Shown: piece by piece, positions 1 through 5,190 of the stretch
How positions within the stretch are numbered: the first letter of the stretch is position 1
How the letters are laid out: every line of letters begins with the position of its first letter
Assembly: GCA_938003595.1 (NCBI GenBank)
Contig: CALKYH010000125.1
Location: 1 to 5,431 of the forward strand
DNA from: an uncultured bacterium
GTDB lineage: Bacteria > Planctomycetota > Phycisphaerae > Phycisphaerales > UBA1924
Direction of reading: 5' to 3'
DNA: 5,431 bases
Made by a program: the position numbers and the translations under genes
Notes under the pieces: generated by a model
Told to the model about the DNA's origin: nothing
Databases searched by the model: none
What the model saw: only the letters and a program-made list of their open reading frames with translations

Positions 1-826
1 GCTTCTTGTCCTCGATGCCGCCCGTGGCCATCTCGGTGTTGATCGAGTTCATGAACAGGTAGCCGTCGCTGGCGAGCTTGCCCGCGTCGGACAGGTCCTG
101 CCAGTACGGCGGGAGCTCCAGCGCGAACGAGGCCTTCGTGTCGATCCGGCCGGCCTTGCGGTCGAACTTCCAGAAGGTCACCGAGCCCTTGTACTTCTCC
201 TTGTACTCGGAGATGTCGGCATACTCGGCCCCCCAGGGCACGGCGTACTGGCCGCCCTCGATGACATACTCGGTGTTCGGCGTCACGAAGGTGCCGCCGT
301 GGTCGCTGACCGTCAGCGGGTTCTTGATGATCTGCTTGGTCTCCCAGTCGCGCAGGTCGATCACGGCGACACGGGCGTTGATCTTGTCGTTGATGAACAG
401 CCACTCGCCGTCGTAGTCGCCGCCCGTCTCCGAGAGCGCCGGGTGGTGCGTGTCGCCCCAGAGATTCGGCTTGCCGTTCACGAAGCCCTGCTCGAGGACC
501 TCGTTCCCCACGCCGTACCCCCAGCCCTGCCAGGGCTCGGGCGTGAACACCGCGATGCTCCGCAGCAGACGCATCGACGGCACGCCGATCACGAATACCT
601 GGCCGGCATGGCCGCCGGACGAGAAGATCAGGTACTCGTCCTTCATCCCGCTGGGCGTGAAGGTCTTCGCCGCCGCCAGCAGATCCGCCGTCGAAAGACC
701 ACGCTCCTTCGCGGCCTTCTGCACATCGGCGATCGACTGCCCGGTCGCGCTCGCCGCCAACATCGACGCCGCCGCGACCGCCGCGGCCAGCGTGCCGATC
801 CTCCAACCTTGTGTCGCACTCTTCAT
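1..826 (-). CDS. nosZ: Nitrous oxide reductase NosZ, clade II (Sec-exported), N-terminal part
   Basis: Periplasmic multicopper enzyme that reduces N2O to N2, the last step of denitrification. The ATG at 826-824 follows an AGGAG on the minus strand (837-833) with a 6-base spacer. The frame stays open for 275 codons to the window edge, so the C-terminal half, including the CuA cupredoxin domain, is missing because of the window and not because of a mutation. Residues 1-30 form a signal peptide with a basic start and an Ala-rich core ending near ASATGQ; there is no twin-arginine motif, which is the mark of clade II NosZ. The beta-propeller part shows the GDTHHPALSETGG motif with H127 and H128, then H176 in SDHGG. 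This spacing of 48 residues matches the first three CuZ histidines of known NosZ. The segment LFINDKINARVAVIDL (143-158) is also family-typical. It lies 68 bases after a diheme cytochrome c gene on the same strand. Whether a cytochrome domain is fused at its far end cannot be seen. Confidence 0.96.
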   Translation of the reverse strand, partial: MKSATQGWRIGTLAAAVAAASMLAASATGQSIADVQKAAKERGLSTADLLAAAKTFTPSGMKDEYLIFSSGGHAGQVFVIGVPSMRLLRSIAVFTPEPWQGWGYGVGNEVLEQGFVNGKPNLWGDTHHPALSETGGDYDGEWLFINDKINARVAVIDLRDWETKQIIKNPLTVSDHGGTFVTPNTEYVIEGGQYAVPWGAEYADISEYKEKYKGSVTFWKFDRKAGRIDTKASFALELPPYWQDLSDAGKLASDGYLFMNSINTEMATGGIEDKK

Positions 827-846
827 GGGAAACTCCTCTAACAAGG

Positions 847-894
847 CCCGTGCGGACCTCAAGCGGTTGACGCGGGCACGCGCCCGGGCACGGG
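847..894 (-). repeat. Inverted repeat between the cytochrome c gene and nosZ
   Basis: CCCGTGC (847-853) and GCACGGG (888-894) are exact reverse complements that flank most of the 68-base spacer, directly after the cytochrome stop codon. The spacer also holds a partial extra copy, GGGCACG (873-879). There is no T-run, so a terminator is unlikely; a processing or stabilising stem between two co-transcribed genes is possible. Confidence 0.35.
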
Positions 895-1713
895 TCACTT
901 GTGCAGGCTGCGGATGTACTTGATGATCTCTGCCAGCTGCTCGTCCGAGAGCGCCGGGTTCCCGCCCTTGGGCGGCATGTCCACTCCGGTCGTGTTCTCG
1001 GCGTCCCAGATCGGACGCCCCATCTTCACGAACACGGCCAGCTCCTCGTCCGTCTTCGATTCCACGAACTGGCTCGCGGTCAGGGGCTTGCCCATCCCGT
1101 CCATGCCCTCGCCGCCCGGCCCGTGGCACGCCGAGCACGACGCGATGAACAGGTCATGACCGATGCCGGCCATGCTCACCTCGGGCTGACCCGTGTTCGG
1201 ATCGATCGGGATGATCCAGTCGTCCACCGAAGCCGTCGGCTGCGACGGATCCTGCAGCGCCCGGAGAAACACGATCACGGCGCGCAGCTCCCCATCCGAC
1301 AGCCCGCGATTGCCTCGCGCCGGCATCAGCGAGCCCGTCGTGTTCAGCGGATCGTTCGGCAGCCGACCGTTCGCGATGAGCGAGAACAGATCCTCGTTCG
1401 TGTGCTCCTGCACGAACGCGCTGTTCCGCAGCGGCTTGCCCAGCCTCGGCAGCCCCCGCGCCTCGGGTCCGTGGCACAACGCGCAGCTCGCCGTGTACAC
1501 CATCTCGCCCAGCTCGATCTGGGCCGGCTCCACACGGAGCGCCCGGGCGACCTGCGCCCAGGGGTGCGCCGGCGGCCGCGGCGTGGCCGGAATGATCAAC
1601 GCCAGCGTCGCCGGCAGTGTCAGGACGAACATGGCCAGCAGGCCGTAGACGGTCCACTTGTAGGGGTCTTTGGCGGGCGCCCCGGCGTCAGCGGCGGCGG
1701 GTTGTTGGGTCAT
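895..1713 (-). CDS. Membrane-anchored diheme cytochrome c, likely electron donor to NosZ
   Basis: A 272-residue c-type cytochrome. Residues 21-41 form one hydrophobic segment without an evident cleavage site, so it is probably an N-terminal anchor with the rest in the periplasm. Two class I cytochrome domains follow: CALCH at 77-81 with likely axial Met130 (MPARG), and CSACH at 193-197 with likely axial Met246 (MPPKG). The domains align over about 86 residues with one single-residue gap and roughly 37 identities, showing an internal duplication. The start has AAGGAG (minus strand, 1726-1721) 7 bases before the ATG. The gene is directly upstream of nosZ in the same direction. Clade II nos clusters commonly encode c-type cytochromes (called NosC1/NosC2 in Wolinella and relatives) thought to carry electrons from the quinol pool to NosZ. 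That role is inferred here from context. Identity as a diheme cytochrome is near certain; the exact partner is less sure. Confidence 0.93.
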   Translation of the reverse strand: MTQQPAAADAGAPAKDPYKWTVYGLLAMFVLTLPATLALIIPATPRPPAHPWAQVARALRVEPAQIELGEMVYTASCALCHGPEARGLPRLGKPLRNSAFVQEHTNEDLFSLIANGRLPNDPLNTTGSLMPARGNRGLSDGELRAVIVFLRALQDPSQPTASVDDWIIPIDPNTGQPEVSMAGIGHDLFIASCSACHGPGGEGMDGMGKPLTASQFVESKTDEELAVFVKMGRPIWDAENTTGVDMPPKGGNPALSDEQLAEIIKYIRSLHK

Positions 1714-1730
1714 CGAAGGGCTCCTTGGGC

Positions 1731-1752
1731 TCCCGGGCGAACAGACCCGGGA
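1731..1752 (-). repeat. Inverted repeat (7-bp stem hairpin) in the nos operon leader
   Basis: TCCCGGG (1731-1737) and CCCGGGA (1746-1752) are exact reverse complements separated by an 8-base loop. In the minus-strand transcript the hairpin ends 4 bases before the AAGGAG ribosome site (1726-1721) of the cytochrome gene. It has no T-run, so it is not an obvious terminator. It might affect translation or mRNA stability. Confidence 0.55.
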
Positions 1753-1758
1753 TCTAAC

Positions 1759-1770
1759 ATGGAGTTATGG
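1759..1770. promoter_or_regulatory. Candidate Rrf2 operator in the nos leader
   Basis: The plus strand reads ATGGAGTTATGG. It differs at two positions from ATCCAGTTATGG on the minus strand at 2363-2352 in the rrf2 leader. Both copies lie roughly 5-18 bases after their predicted transcription starts, a usual place for a repressor. The copy here also overlaps an inverted repeat TAAC-N5-GTTA (1755-1767). A match of this size could arise by chance between two regions of this length, so this is only a hypothesis. Confidence 0.25.
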
Positions 1771-1782
1771 CTTCAAATATCC

Positions 1783-1824
1783 ATTATCAATCGGCAGGGT
1801 AGCAAAGGCCATCAAGATGGTCAA
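1783..1824 (-). promoter_or_regulatory. Candidate activator-dependent promoter of the cytochrome c-nosZ operon
   Basis: The minus strand carries a -10-like GATAAT (1788-1783, five of six matches) with no good -35 at the usual distance. A TTGAC-CATC-TTGAT element (1824-1811) lies above it, centred 41.5 bases before the predicted start near 1776, where class II FNR/DNR-type activators bind. Only the first half-site (TTGAC) fits the FNR-family TTGAT-N4-ATCAA pattern; the second is a direct and not an inverted copy. The leader would be about 63 bases. The call rests on position plus a half-site and is tentative. Confidence 0.3.
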
Positions 1825-1839
1825 CCGGATGCACATGAC

Positions 1840-2328
1840 CTATTGACCCTTGGGGTTCTTCGGAGCGGCCGCCGACACCACGACCCCCAACGGGATGCGG
1901 CCCGAACGCCCGCACAGCGGGCGCACCCCGCCGTCGCCGTCCAGTAGGTCGGCGATCGTCGTCGAGGCAAAGGTCCGCTCGGCGTGGGCAAGCTGCTCGT
2001 CCAGCAGCTTGTGCAGCGAACAAAGGCTCGTGTGACCCTTGATGCCCAGGGGGCACCGCTCGATCCGGGCCACAGCCGTGTCCGACGCTCGCAGCACATC
2101 CAGCACGCTGATCGCGGTCGGCACCTTCGCCAGCGAGAAGCCGCCCTTGCTGCCGCGCTGGGCGAGCAGGATCCCGTCCCGGGCGAGCATGCGCAGGATC
2201 TTCTGCAGGTAGCCCACCGGCGCACGGACCGCGTCGGAGATCTCCTGCGCCGAAAGCGGGTCGGCGTCCTCTCGTGCAGCCAGGTGCACGACGGCTCGGA
2301 GGGCATACTCGGAGGTCTGGGGAATCAT
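1840..2328 (-). CDS. Rrf2-family transcriptional regulator (NsrR/IscR-like)
   Basis: A 162-residue winged-helix DNA-binding protein. The N-terminus MIPQTSEYALRAVVHLA is typical of Rrf2 proteins, which decides the start at 2328 even though the frame is open to 2430 and no good Shine-Dalgarno sequence precedes this ATG. The helix-turn-helix and wing cover about residues 25-67 (AQEISDAVRAPVGYLQKIL, then QRGSKGGFSL). Family members such as NsrR and IscR bind an Fe-S cluster through three Cys in a C-x5-C-x5-C pattern. Here only C92 and C103 are present, spaced C-x10-C, with H99 between and H106 following (IscR also uses a His two residues after its last Cys). A further C139 sits in a Gly/Arg-rich tail. 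It may therefore sense NO, oxygen or iron with altered ligands; this is inference. It lies 126 bases upstream of the cytochrome-nosZ pair on the same strand and is divergent from the sdh operon, so nos is the likeliest target, together with itself. Confidence 0.93.
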   Translation of the reverse strand: MIPQTSEYALRAVVHLAAREDADPLSAQEISDAVRAPVGYLQKILRMLARDGILLAQRGSKGGFSLAKVPTAISVLDVLRASDTAVARIERCPLGIKGHTSLCSLHKLLDEQLAHAERTFASTTIADLLDGDGGVRPLCGRSGRIPLGVVVSAAAPKNPKGQ

Positions 2329-2351
2329 GGTCGAACCGGCCGACAGGGCCG

Positions 2352-2367
2352 CCATAACTGGATAACT
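2352..2367. promoter_or_regulatory. Candidate autoregulatory operator in the rrf2 leader
   Basis: The plus strand contains ATAACT twice with an 8-base period (2354-2359 and 2362-2367), and the word CCATAACTGGAT (2352-2363) resembles CCATAACTCCAT in the nos leader. It lies just after the predicted start of the rrf2 transcript, and Rrf2 regulators often repress their own genes. The sequence does not match an operator pattern I can name. Confidence 0.25.
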
Positions 2368-2373
2368 AACTAC

Positions 2374-2402
2374 ACTATCTGCTATGCGGCGTCCCTTGTC
2401 AA
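2374..2402 (-). promoter_or_regulatory. Candidate sigma-70-type promoter of the Rrf2 regulator gene
   Basis: On the minus strand there is a perfect -35 box TTGACA (2402-2397), a 17-base spacer and a -10 box GATAGT (2379-2374, four of six matches to TATAAT). The predicted transcription start is near 2367, giving a leader of about 38 bases before the ATG at 2328. The local AT content is clearly higher than in the flanking genes. No experimental start is known. Confidence 0.5.
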
Positions 2403-2449
2403 GCCCGATCCCGGCCCGGCGGCGCCGCACCCGGGACCGCCATTCCGTA

Positions 2450-2482
2450 TGCTCCCGGCCTGCGAAGGCCGTTTCCGGGGCA
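2450..2482 (+). repeat. Two-part hairpin in the sdhC leader ending at the ribosome site
   Basis: CGGCCT (2456-2461) and AGGCCG (2466-2471) pair perfectly around a GCGA (GNRA-type) tetraloop. An outer stem can form between 2450-2455 and 2477-2482 with one G-U pair and a 5-base bulge (2472-2476). The outer stem takes in the first base of AGGAGG (2482-2487). It could tune initiation at sdhC; in GC-rich DNA such stems also occur by chance. Confidence 0.45.
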
Positions 2483-2492
2483 GGAGGCGATG

Positions 2493-3335
2493 ATGGCGCA
2501 AGCGAACATTCCGTTGCCGCAGCTGCTGCCGCCGGCGCGGGGCCTCGGCAAGACGCGGCGGCGAGACGCCTGGTGGATCCAGCCGCTGCTCGTGGTGACG
2601 CTGCTGGGCGGGTTCATCGTCTACGCGACCTGGGCCGCGTTTCAAGGGGCCCACTACCACTTCGAAGGCGGCGGCGCGCAGTACCTCTCGCCGTTCTATT
2701 CGCCGGAGATCTTCGGAACCTCGCCGCACGCCCTGTTCGGGCCGCTGCCGAGCTGGTTCCCGTGGCCGAGCTTCCTGCCGTTCTCGCCGGCGCTGCTCAT
2801 CCTCTGGGCGCCGGGCGGGTTCCGCTTCACCTGCTACTACTACCGGGGCGCCTACTACAAGGCGTTCTGGGCCGACCCGCTGAGCTGCGCCGTCGGCGAG
2901 CCGGGCTTCCGGGGCAAGAAGTACCGGGGCGAGGCGAAGTTCCCGCTCATCCTGCAGAACATCCACCGCTACTTCATGTACGCGAGCGTGGTGTTCCTGT
3001 TCTTCCTGGCGATCGACGCCTGGCACGGCTTCTTCTTCCTCGACGCCGAGGGCGTGAAGCATTTCGGCGTCGGCGTCGGCTCGATCGTGCTGCTGCTGAA
3101 TGTGATCCTGCTGAGCAGCTACACGCTGAGCTGCCACTCCATGCGCCACATCGTGGGCGGCTTCATGGACCGGCTCAGCGGCCGGCCCGTCCGCAAGAAG
3201 ATGTACGACTGCGTGACCTGCCTCAACAAGCGCCACATGGTCTTCGCGTGGGTGAGCCTCGTCTGGGTCGCCTTCAGCGATGTCTATGTGCGTCTGTGCT
3301 CCATGGGCGTCTGGACCGACTACCGACTCTTCTGA
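2493..3335 (+). CDS. sdhC: Succinate dehydrogenase membrane anchor, mycobacterial Sdh1 SdhC type
   Basis: A 280-residue integral membrane protein that anchors SdhA/SdhB and should hold the quinone site. Two ATG codons stand in tandem (2490, 2493); the second is chosen because AGGAGG at 2482-2487 lies 5 bases before it and only 2 before the first. Five hydrophobic segments are visible at about 27-50, 91-107, 151-180, 191-213 and 249-269. Signature blocks are YLSPFYSPE (64-72), FRFTCYYYRGAYYKAFW (110-126), LSCAVGEP (130-137), LQNIHRYF (154-161), TLSCHSMRHIVGG (211-223) and KRHMVFAWVSLVWVAFSD (246-263). These recall the single anchor subunit of mycobacterial Sdh1, not the paired small SdhC/SdhD of E. 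coli. Residues worth noting are C114, C132, H158, C214, H215 and H219. Related Sdh1 anchors have been reported to carry a Rieske-type [2Fe-2S] cluster in the membrane; ligand assignment here is inference. It is the first gene of sdhC-sdhA-sdhB, 16 bases before sdhA. Confidence 0.9.
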   Translation: MAQANIPLPQLLPPARGLGKTRRRDAWWIQPLLVVTLLGGFIVYATWAAFQGAHYHFEGGGAQYLSPFYSPEIFGTSPHALFGPLPSWFPWPSFLPFSPALLILWAPGGFRFTCYYYRGAYYKAFWADPLSCAVGEPGFRGKKYRGEAKFPLILQNIHRYFMYASVVFLFFLAIDAWHGFFFLDAEGVKHFGVGVGSIVLLLNVILLSSYTLSCHSMRHIVGGFMDRLSGRPVRKKMYDCVTCLNKRHMVFAWVSLVWVAFSDVYVRLCSMGVWTDYRLF

Positions 3336-3351
3336 AGAGGAACCGACCGGC

Positions 3352-5181
3352 ATGGCCAACTACGGCGAGCCCATTCAACACGAGCATGATGTGCTGGTCA
3401 TCGGCGCCGGCGGCGCCGGCCTGCGCGCGGCGATCGAGGCCTCCGCGGCCGGGTGCAAGACCGCCGTCATCTGCAAGTCGCTGCTGGGCAAGGCCCACAC
3501 CGTCATGGCCGAGGGCGGCATGGCCGCGGCGATGGCCAACGTGGACGACCGCGACAACTGGAAGGTCCATTTCGCCGACACGATGCGCGGCGGGCAGTAC
3601 CTGAACAACTGGCGCATGGCCGAGCTGCACGCCAAGGAGGCGCCGGCGCGCGTCCGCGAGCTGGAGGCCTGGGGCGCCGTCTTCGACCGCACCCGCGACG
3701 GGCGCATCCTGCAGCGCAACTTCGGCGGCCACCGCTACCCGCGCCTCGCCCATGTCGGCGACCGCACGGGCCTGGAGATGATCCGCACCCTCCAGGACCA
3801 CGGCATCCACACCGGCATGGAAGTCTTCATGGAGATGACGATCATCGATCTCCTGAAGGACGGCGACCGCGTTGTCGGCGCCGTGGGCTACGACCGCGAG
3901 CGCGGGCGCTTCCGCGTGTGGCACGGCAAGTCCGTCGTGCTCGCCACCGGCGGCATCGGGCGCGCGTTCCGCGTGACCTCCAACTCCTGGGAGTACACCG
4001 GCGACGGGCACGCGCTGGCCTACCGCGCCGGCGCCGACCTGGTCGACATGGAGTTCGTCCAGTTCCACCCCACCGGCATGGTCTGGCCCCCGAGCGTGCG
4101 CGGCATCCTCGTCACCGAGGGCGTCCGCGGCGAGGGCGGCGTGCTGCGGAACAAGGACGGCAAGCGGTTCATGTTCGACGACATCCCCGCGAACTACAAG
4201 GACCAGACCGCCGACAACGAGGAAGAGGGCTGGCGCTACACGCAGGGCGACAAGTCCGCCCGGCGCCCGCCGGAGCTGCTGACGCGCGACCATGTGGCCC
4301 GCTGCATCAACCGCGAGGTCAAGGCCGGACGCGGCTCGCCCCACGGCGGCGTGTACCTGGACATCGCGTGGATCAAGGAGAAGATCCCCAAGTCCGAGGA
4401 GCACATCAAGAAGAAGCTGCCGAGCATGTACCACCAGTTCAAGCAGCTCGCCGGGCTGGACATCACCAAGACCCCGATGGAGGTCGGCCCGACCACGCAC
4501 TATGTGATGGGCGGCGTGCGCGTGGACGGCGACACGCAGATGTCCACGGTCAACGGCCTCTTCGCCGCGGGCGAGGTCGCGGCGGGCCTGCACGGCGCGA
4601 ACCGGCTGGGCGGCAACTCGCTGTCGGACCTTGTGGTCTTCGGCAAGCGCGCCGGCGAGCACGCCGCGAAGTTCGCCAAGGAGCACGGCGCCGGGCGCGC
4701 CGACAAGGCGCAGATCGACGCGGCCATCGCGGCGTCGCTCGAGCCGTTCGACCACGGCATCGAGGGCGGCGGCGAGTCGCCGTACGCGATCCAGAGCGAC
4801 CTCGAGCAGATCATGCAGGACTATGTCGGCATTGTCCGCACCGAGTCCGAGATGGAGCGGGCGCTGCACGGCATCGACCTGCTGAAGAAGCGGGCGAAGC
4901 ACGCCGCGGCCCAGGGGCACCGCGAATACAACCCCGGCTGGCACACCTCGATCGACCTGCGGAACCTGCTCACCGTGGCGGAGGCCGTCACGCGAGCCGC
5001 GATCGACCGCAAGGAAAGCCGCGGCGCCCAGTTCCGCGAGGACTACCCCGACAAGTCGGAGGAGTGCTCGAAGTTCAACATCGTGCTGCGTCGCGGCGCG
5101 GACGGCGCCATGACGCTCGTCCGGCAGCCCACGCGCCCCCTCCCGGCCGAGCTGCAGCAGGTGATCGAGGACAACAAGTAG
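3352..5181 (+). CDS. sdhA: Succinate dehydrogenase flavoprotein subunit SdhA
   Basis: A 609-residue flavoprotein that oxidises succinate to fumarate at the cytoplasmic face of the membrane and passes electrons to SdhB. The frame is open from 3280, but MANYGEP at 3352 is chosen: it follows GAGGA (3337-3341) by 10 bases, and the upstream codons lie inside sdhC. Visible features: Rossmann GAGGAG at 18-23; the covalent-FAD histidine H49 in KAHTVMAEGG; QFHPTG at 237-242 with active-site H239; TEGVRGEGG at 255-263 with R259, the proposed proton-transfer arginine; THYVMGG at 382-388 with H383; GEVA at 407-410; HGANRLGGNSL at 414-424 with substrate-binding R418. The C-terminal helical domain runs from about 450 to 565, ending with SRGAQFREDYP. 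Nothing is missing, so it should be active. The same fold serves fumarate reductases; the SdhC type and gene order favour an Sdh1-like succinate dehydrogenase, though the direction used in the cell cannot be read from sequence. Confidence 0.97.
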   Translation: MANYGEPIQHEHDVLVIGAGGAGLRAAIEASAAGCKTAVICKSLLGKAHTVMAEGGMAAAMANVDDRDNWKVHFADTMRGGQYLNNWRMAELHAKEAPARVRELEAWGAVFDRTRDGRILQRNFGGHRYPRLAHVGDRTGLEMIRTLQDHGIHTGMEVFMEMTIIDLLKDGDRVVGAVGYDRERGRFRVWHGKSVVLATGGIGRAFRVTSNSWEYTGDGHALAYRAGADLVDMEFVQFHPTGMVWPPSVRGILVTEGVRGEGGVLRNKDGKRFMFDDIPANYKDQTADNEEEGWRYTQGDKSARRPPELLTRDHVARCINREVKAGRGSPHGGVYLDIAWIKEKIPKSEEHIKKKLPSMYHQFKQLAGLDITKTPMEVGPTTHYVMGGVRVDGDTQMSTVNGLFAAGEVAAGLHGANRLGGNSLSDLVVFGKRAGEHAAKFAKEHGAGRADKAQIDAAIAASLEPFDHGIEGGGESPYAIQSDLEQIMQDYVGIVRTESEMERALHGIDLLKKRAKHAAAQGHREYNPGWHTSIDLRNLLTVAEAVTRAAIDRKESRGAQFREDYPDKSEECSKFNIVLRRGADGAMTLVRQPTRPLPAELQQVIEDNK

Positions 5182-5190
5182 GAGCCCGCG

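Larger units (their letters stand above)
2329..2492. other. Divergent intergenic region between rrf2 and sdhC
   Basis: This 164-base spacer separates the minus-strand regulator from the plus-strand sdh operon. The half next to rrf2 (about 2350-2402) is AT-richer and holds the rrf2 promoter and possible operator. The half next to sdhC is very GC-rich, with a perfect palindrome GCGGCGCCGC and the leader hairpin. I see no convincing -35/-10 pair for sdhC on the plus strand, so its promoter is not assigned. Confidence 0.6.

Noticed and set aside
299..841. Plus-strand open frames at the left edge (299-841, 450-923, 78-416)
   Set aside because: All lie opposite nosZ, whose minus-strand translation has a signal peptide and CuZ histidine motifs.
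847..894. Rho-independent terminator between the cytochrome gene and nosZ
   Set aside because: The stem has a long loop and no following T-run, and the genes are close and co-directional; kept only as an inverted repeat.
1811..1824. A full FNR box (TTGAT-N4-ATCAA)
   Set aside because: Only the first half-site fits (TTGAC); the second half matches two of five positions. Reported only as a half-site.
901..1947. A 348-codon plus-strand frame opposite the cytochrome c gene
   Set aside because: Arg/His/Gln-rich shadow translation; the opposite strand has two CxxCH heme sites, Met ligands and a good ribosome site.
2329..2430. N-terminal extension of the Rrf2 protein to the ATG at 2430
   Set aside because: The extension would include the predicted promoter, and MIPQTSEYALRA is the normal family N-terminus.
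3280..3351. N-terminal extension of SdhA by 24 residues
   Set aside because: It would overlap the end of sdhC, adds no family sequence, and a suitable ribosome site precedes the ATG at 3352.
2384..3604. A 406-codon plus-strand frame over the leader, sdhC and the start of sdhA
   Set aside because: Arg/Ala/Pro-rich translation without recognisable motifs that overlaps two well-supported genes in another frame; it begins inside the promoter region.
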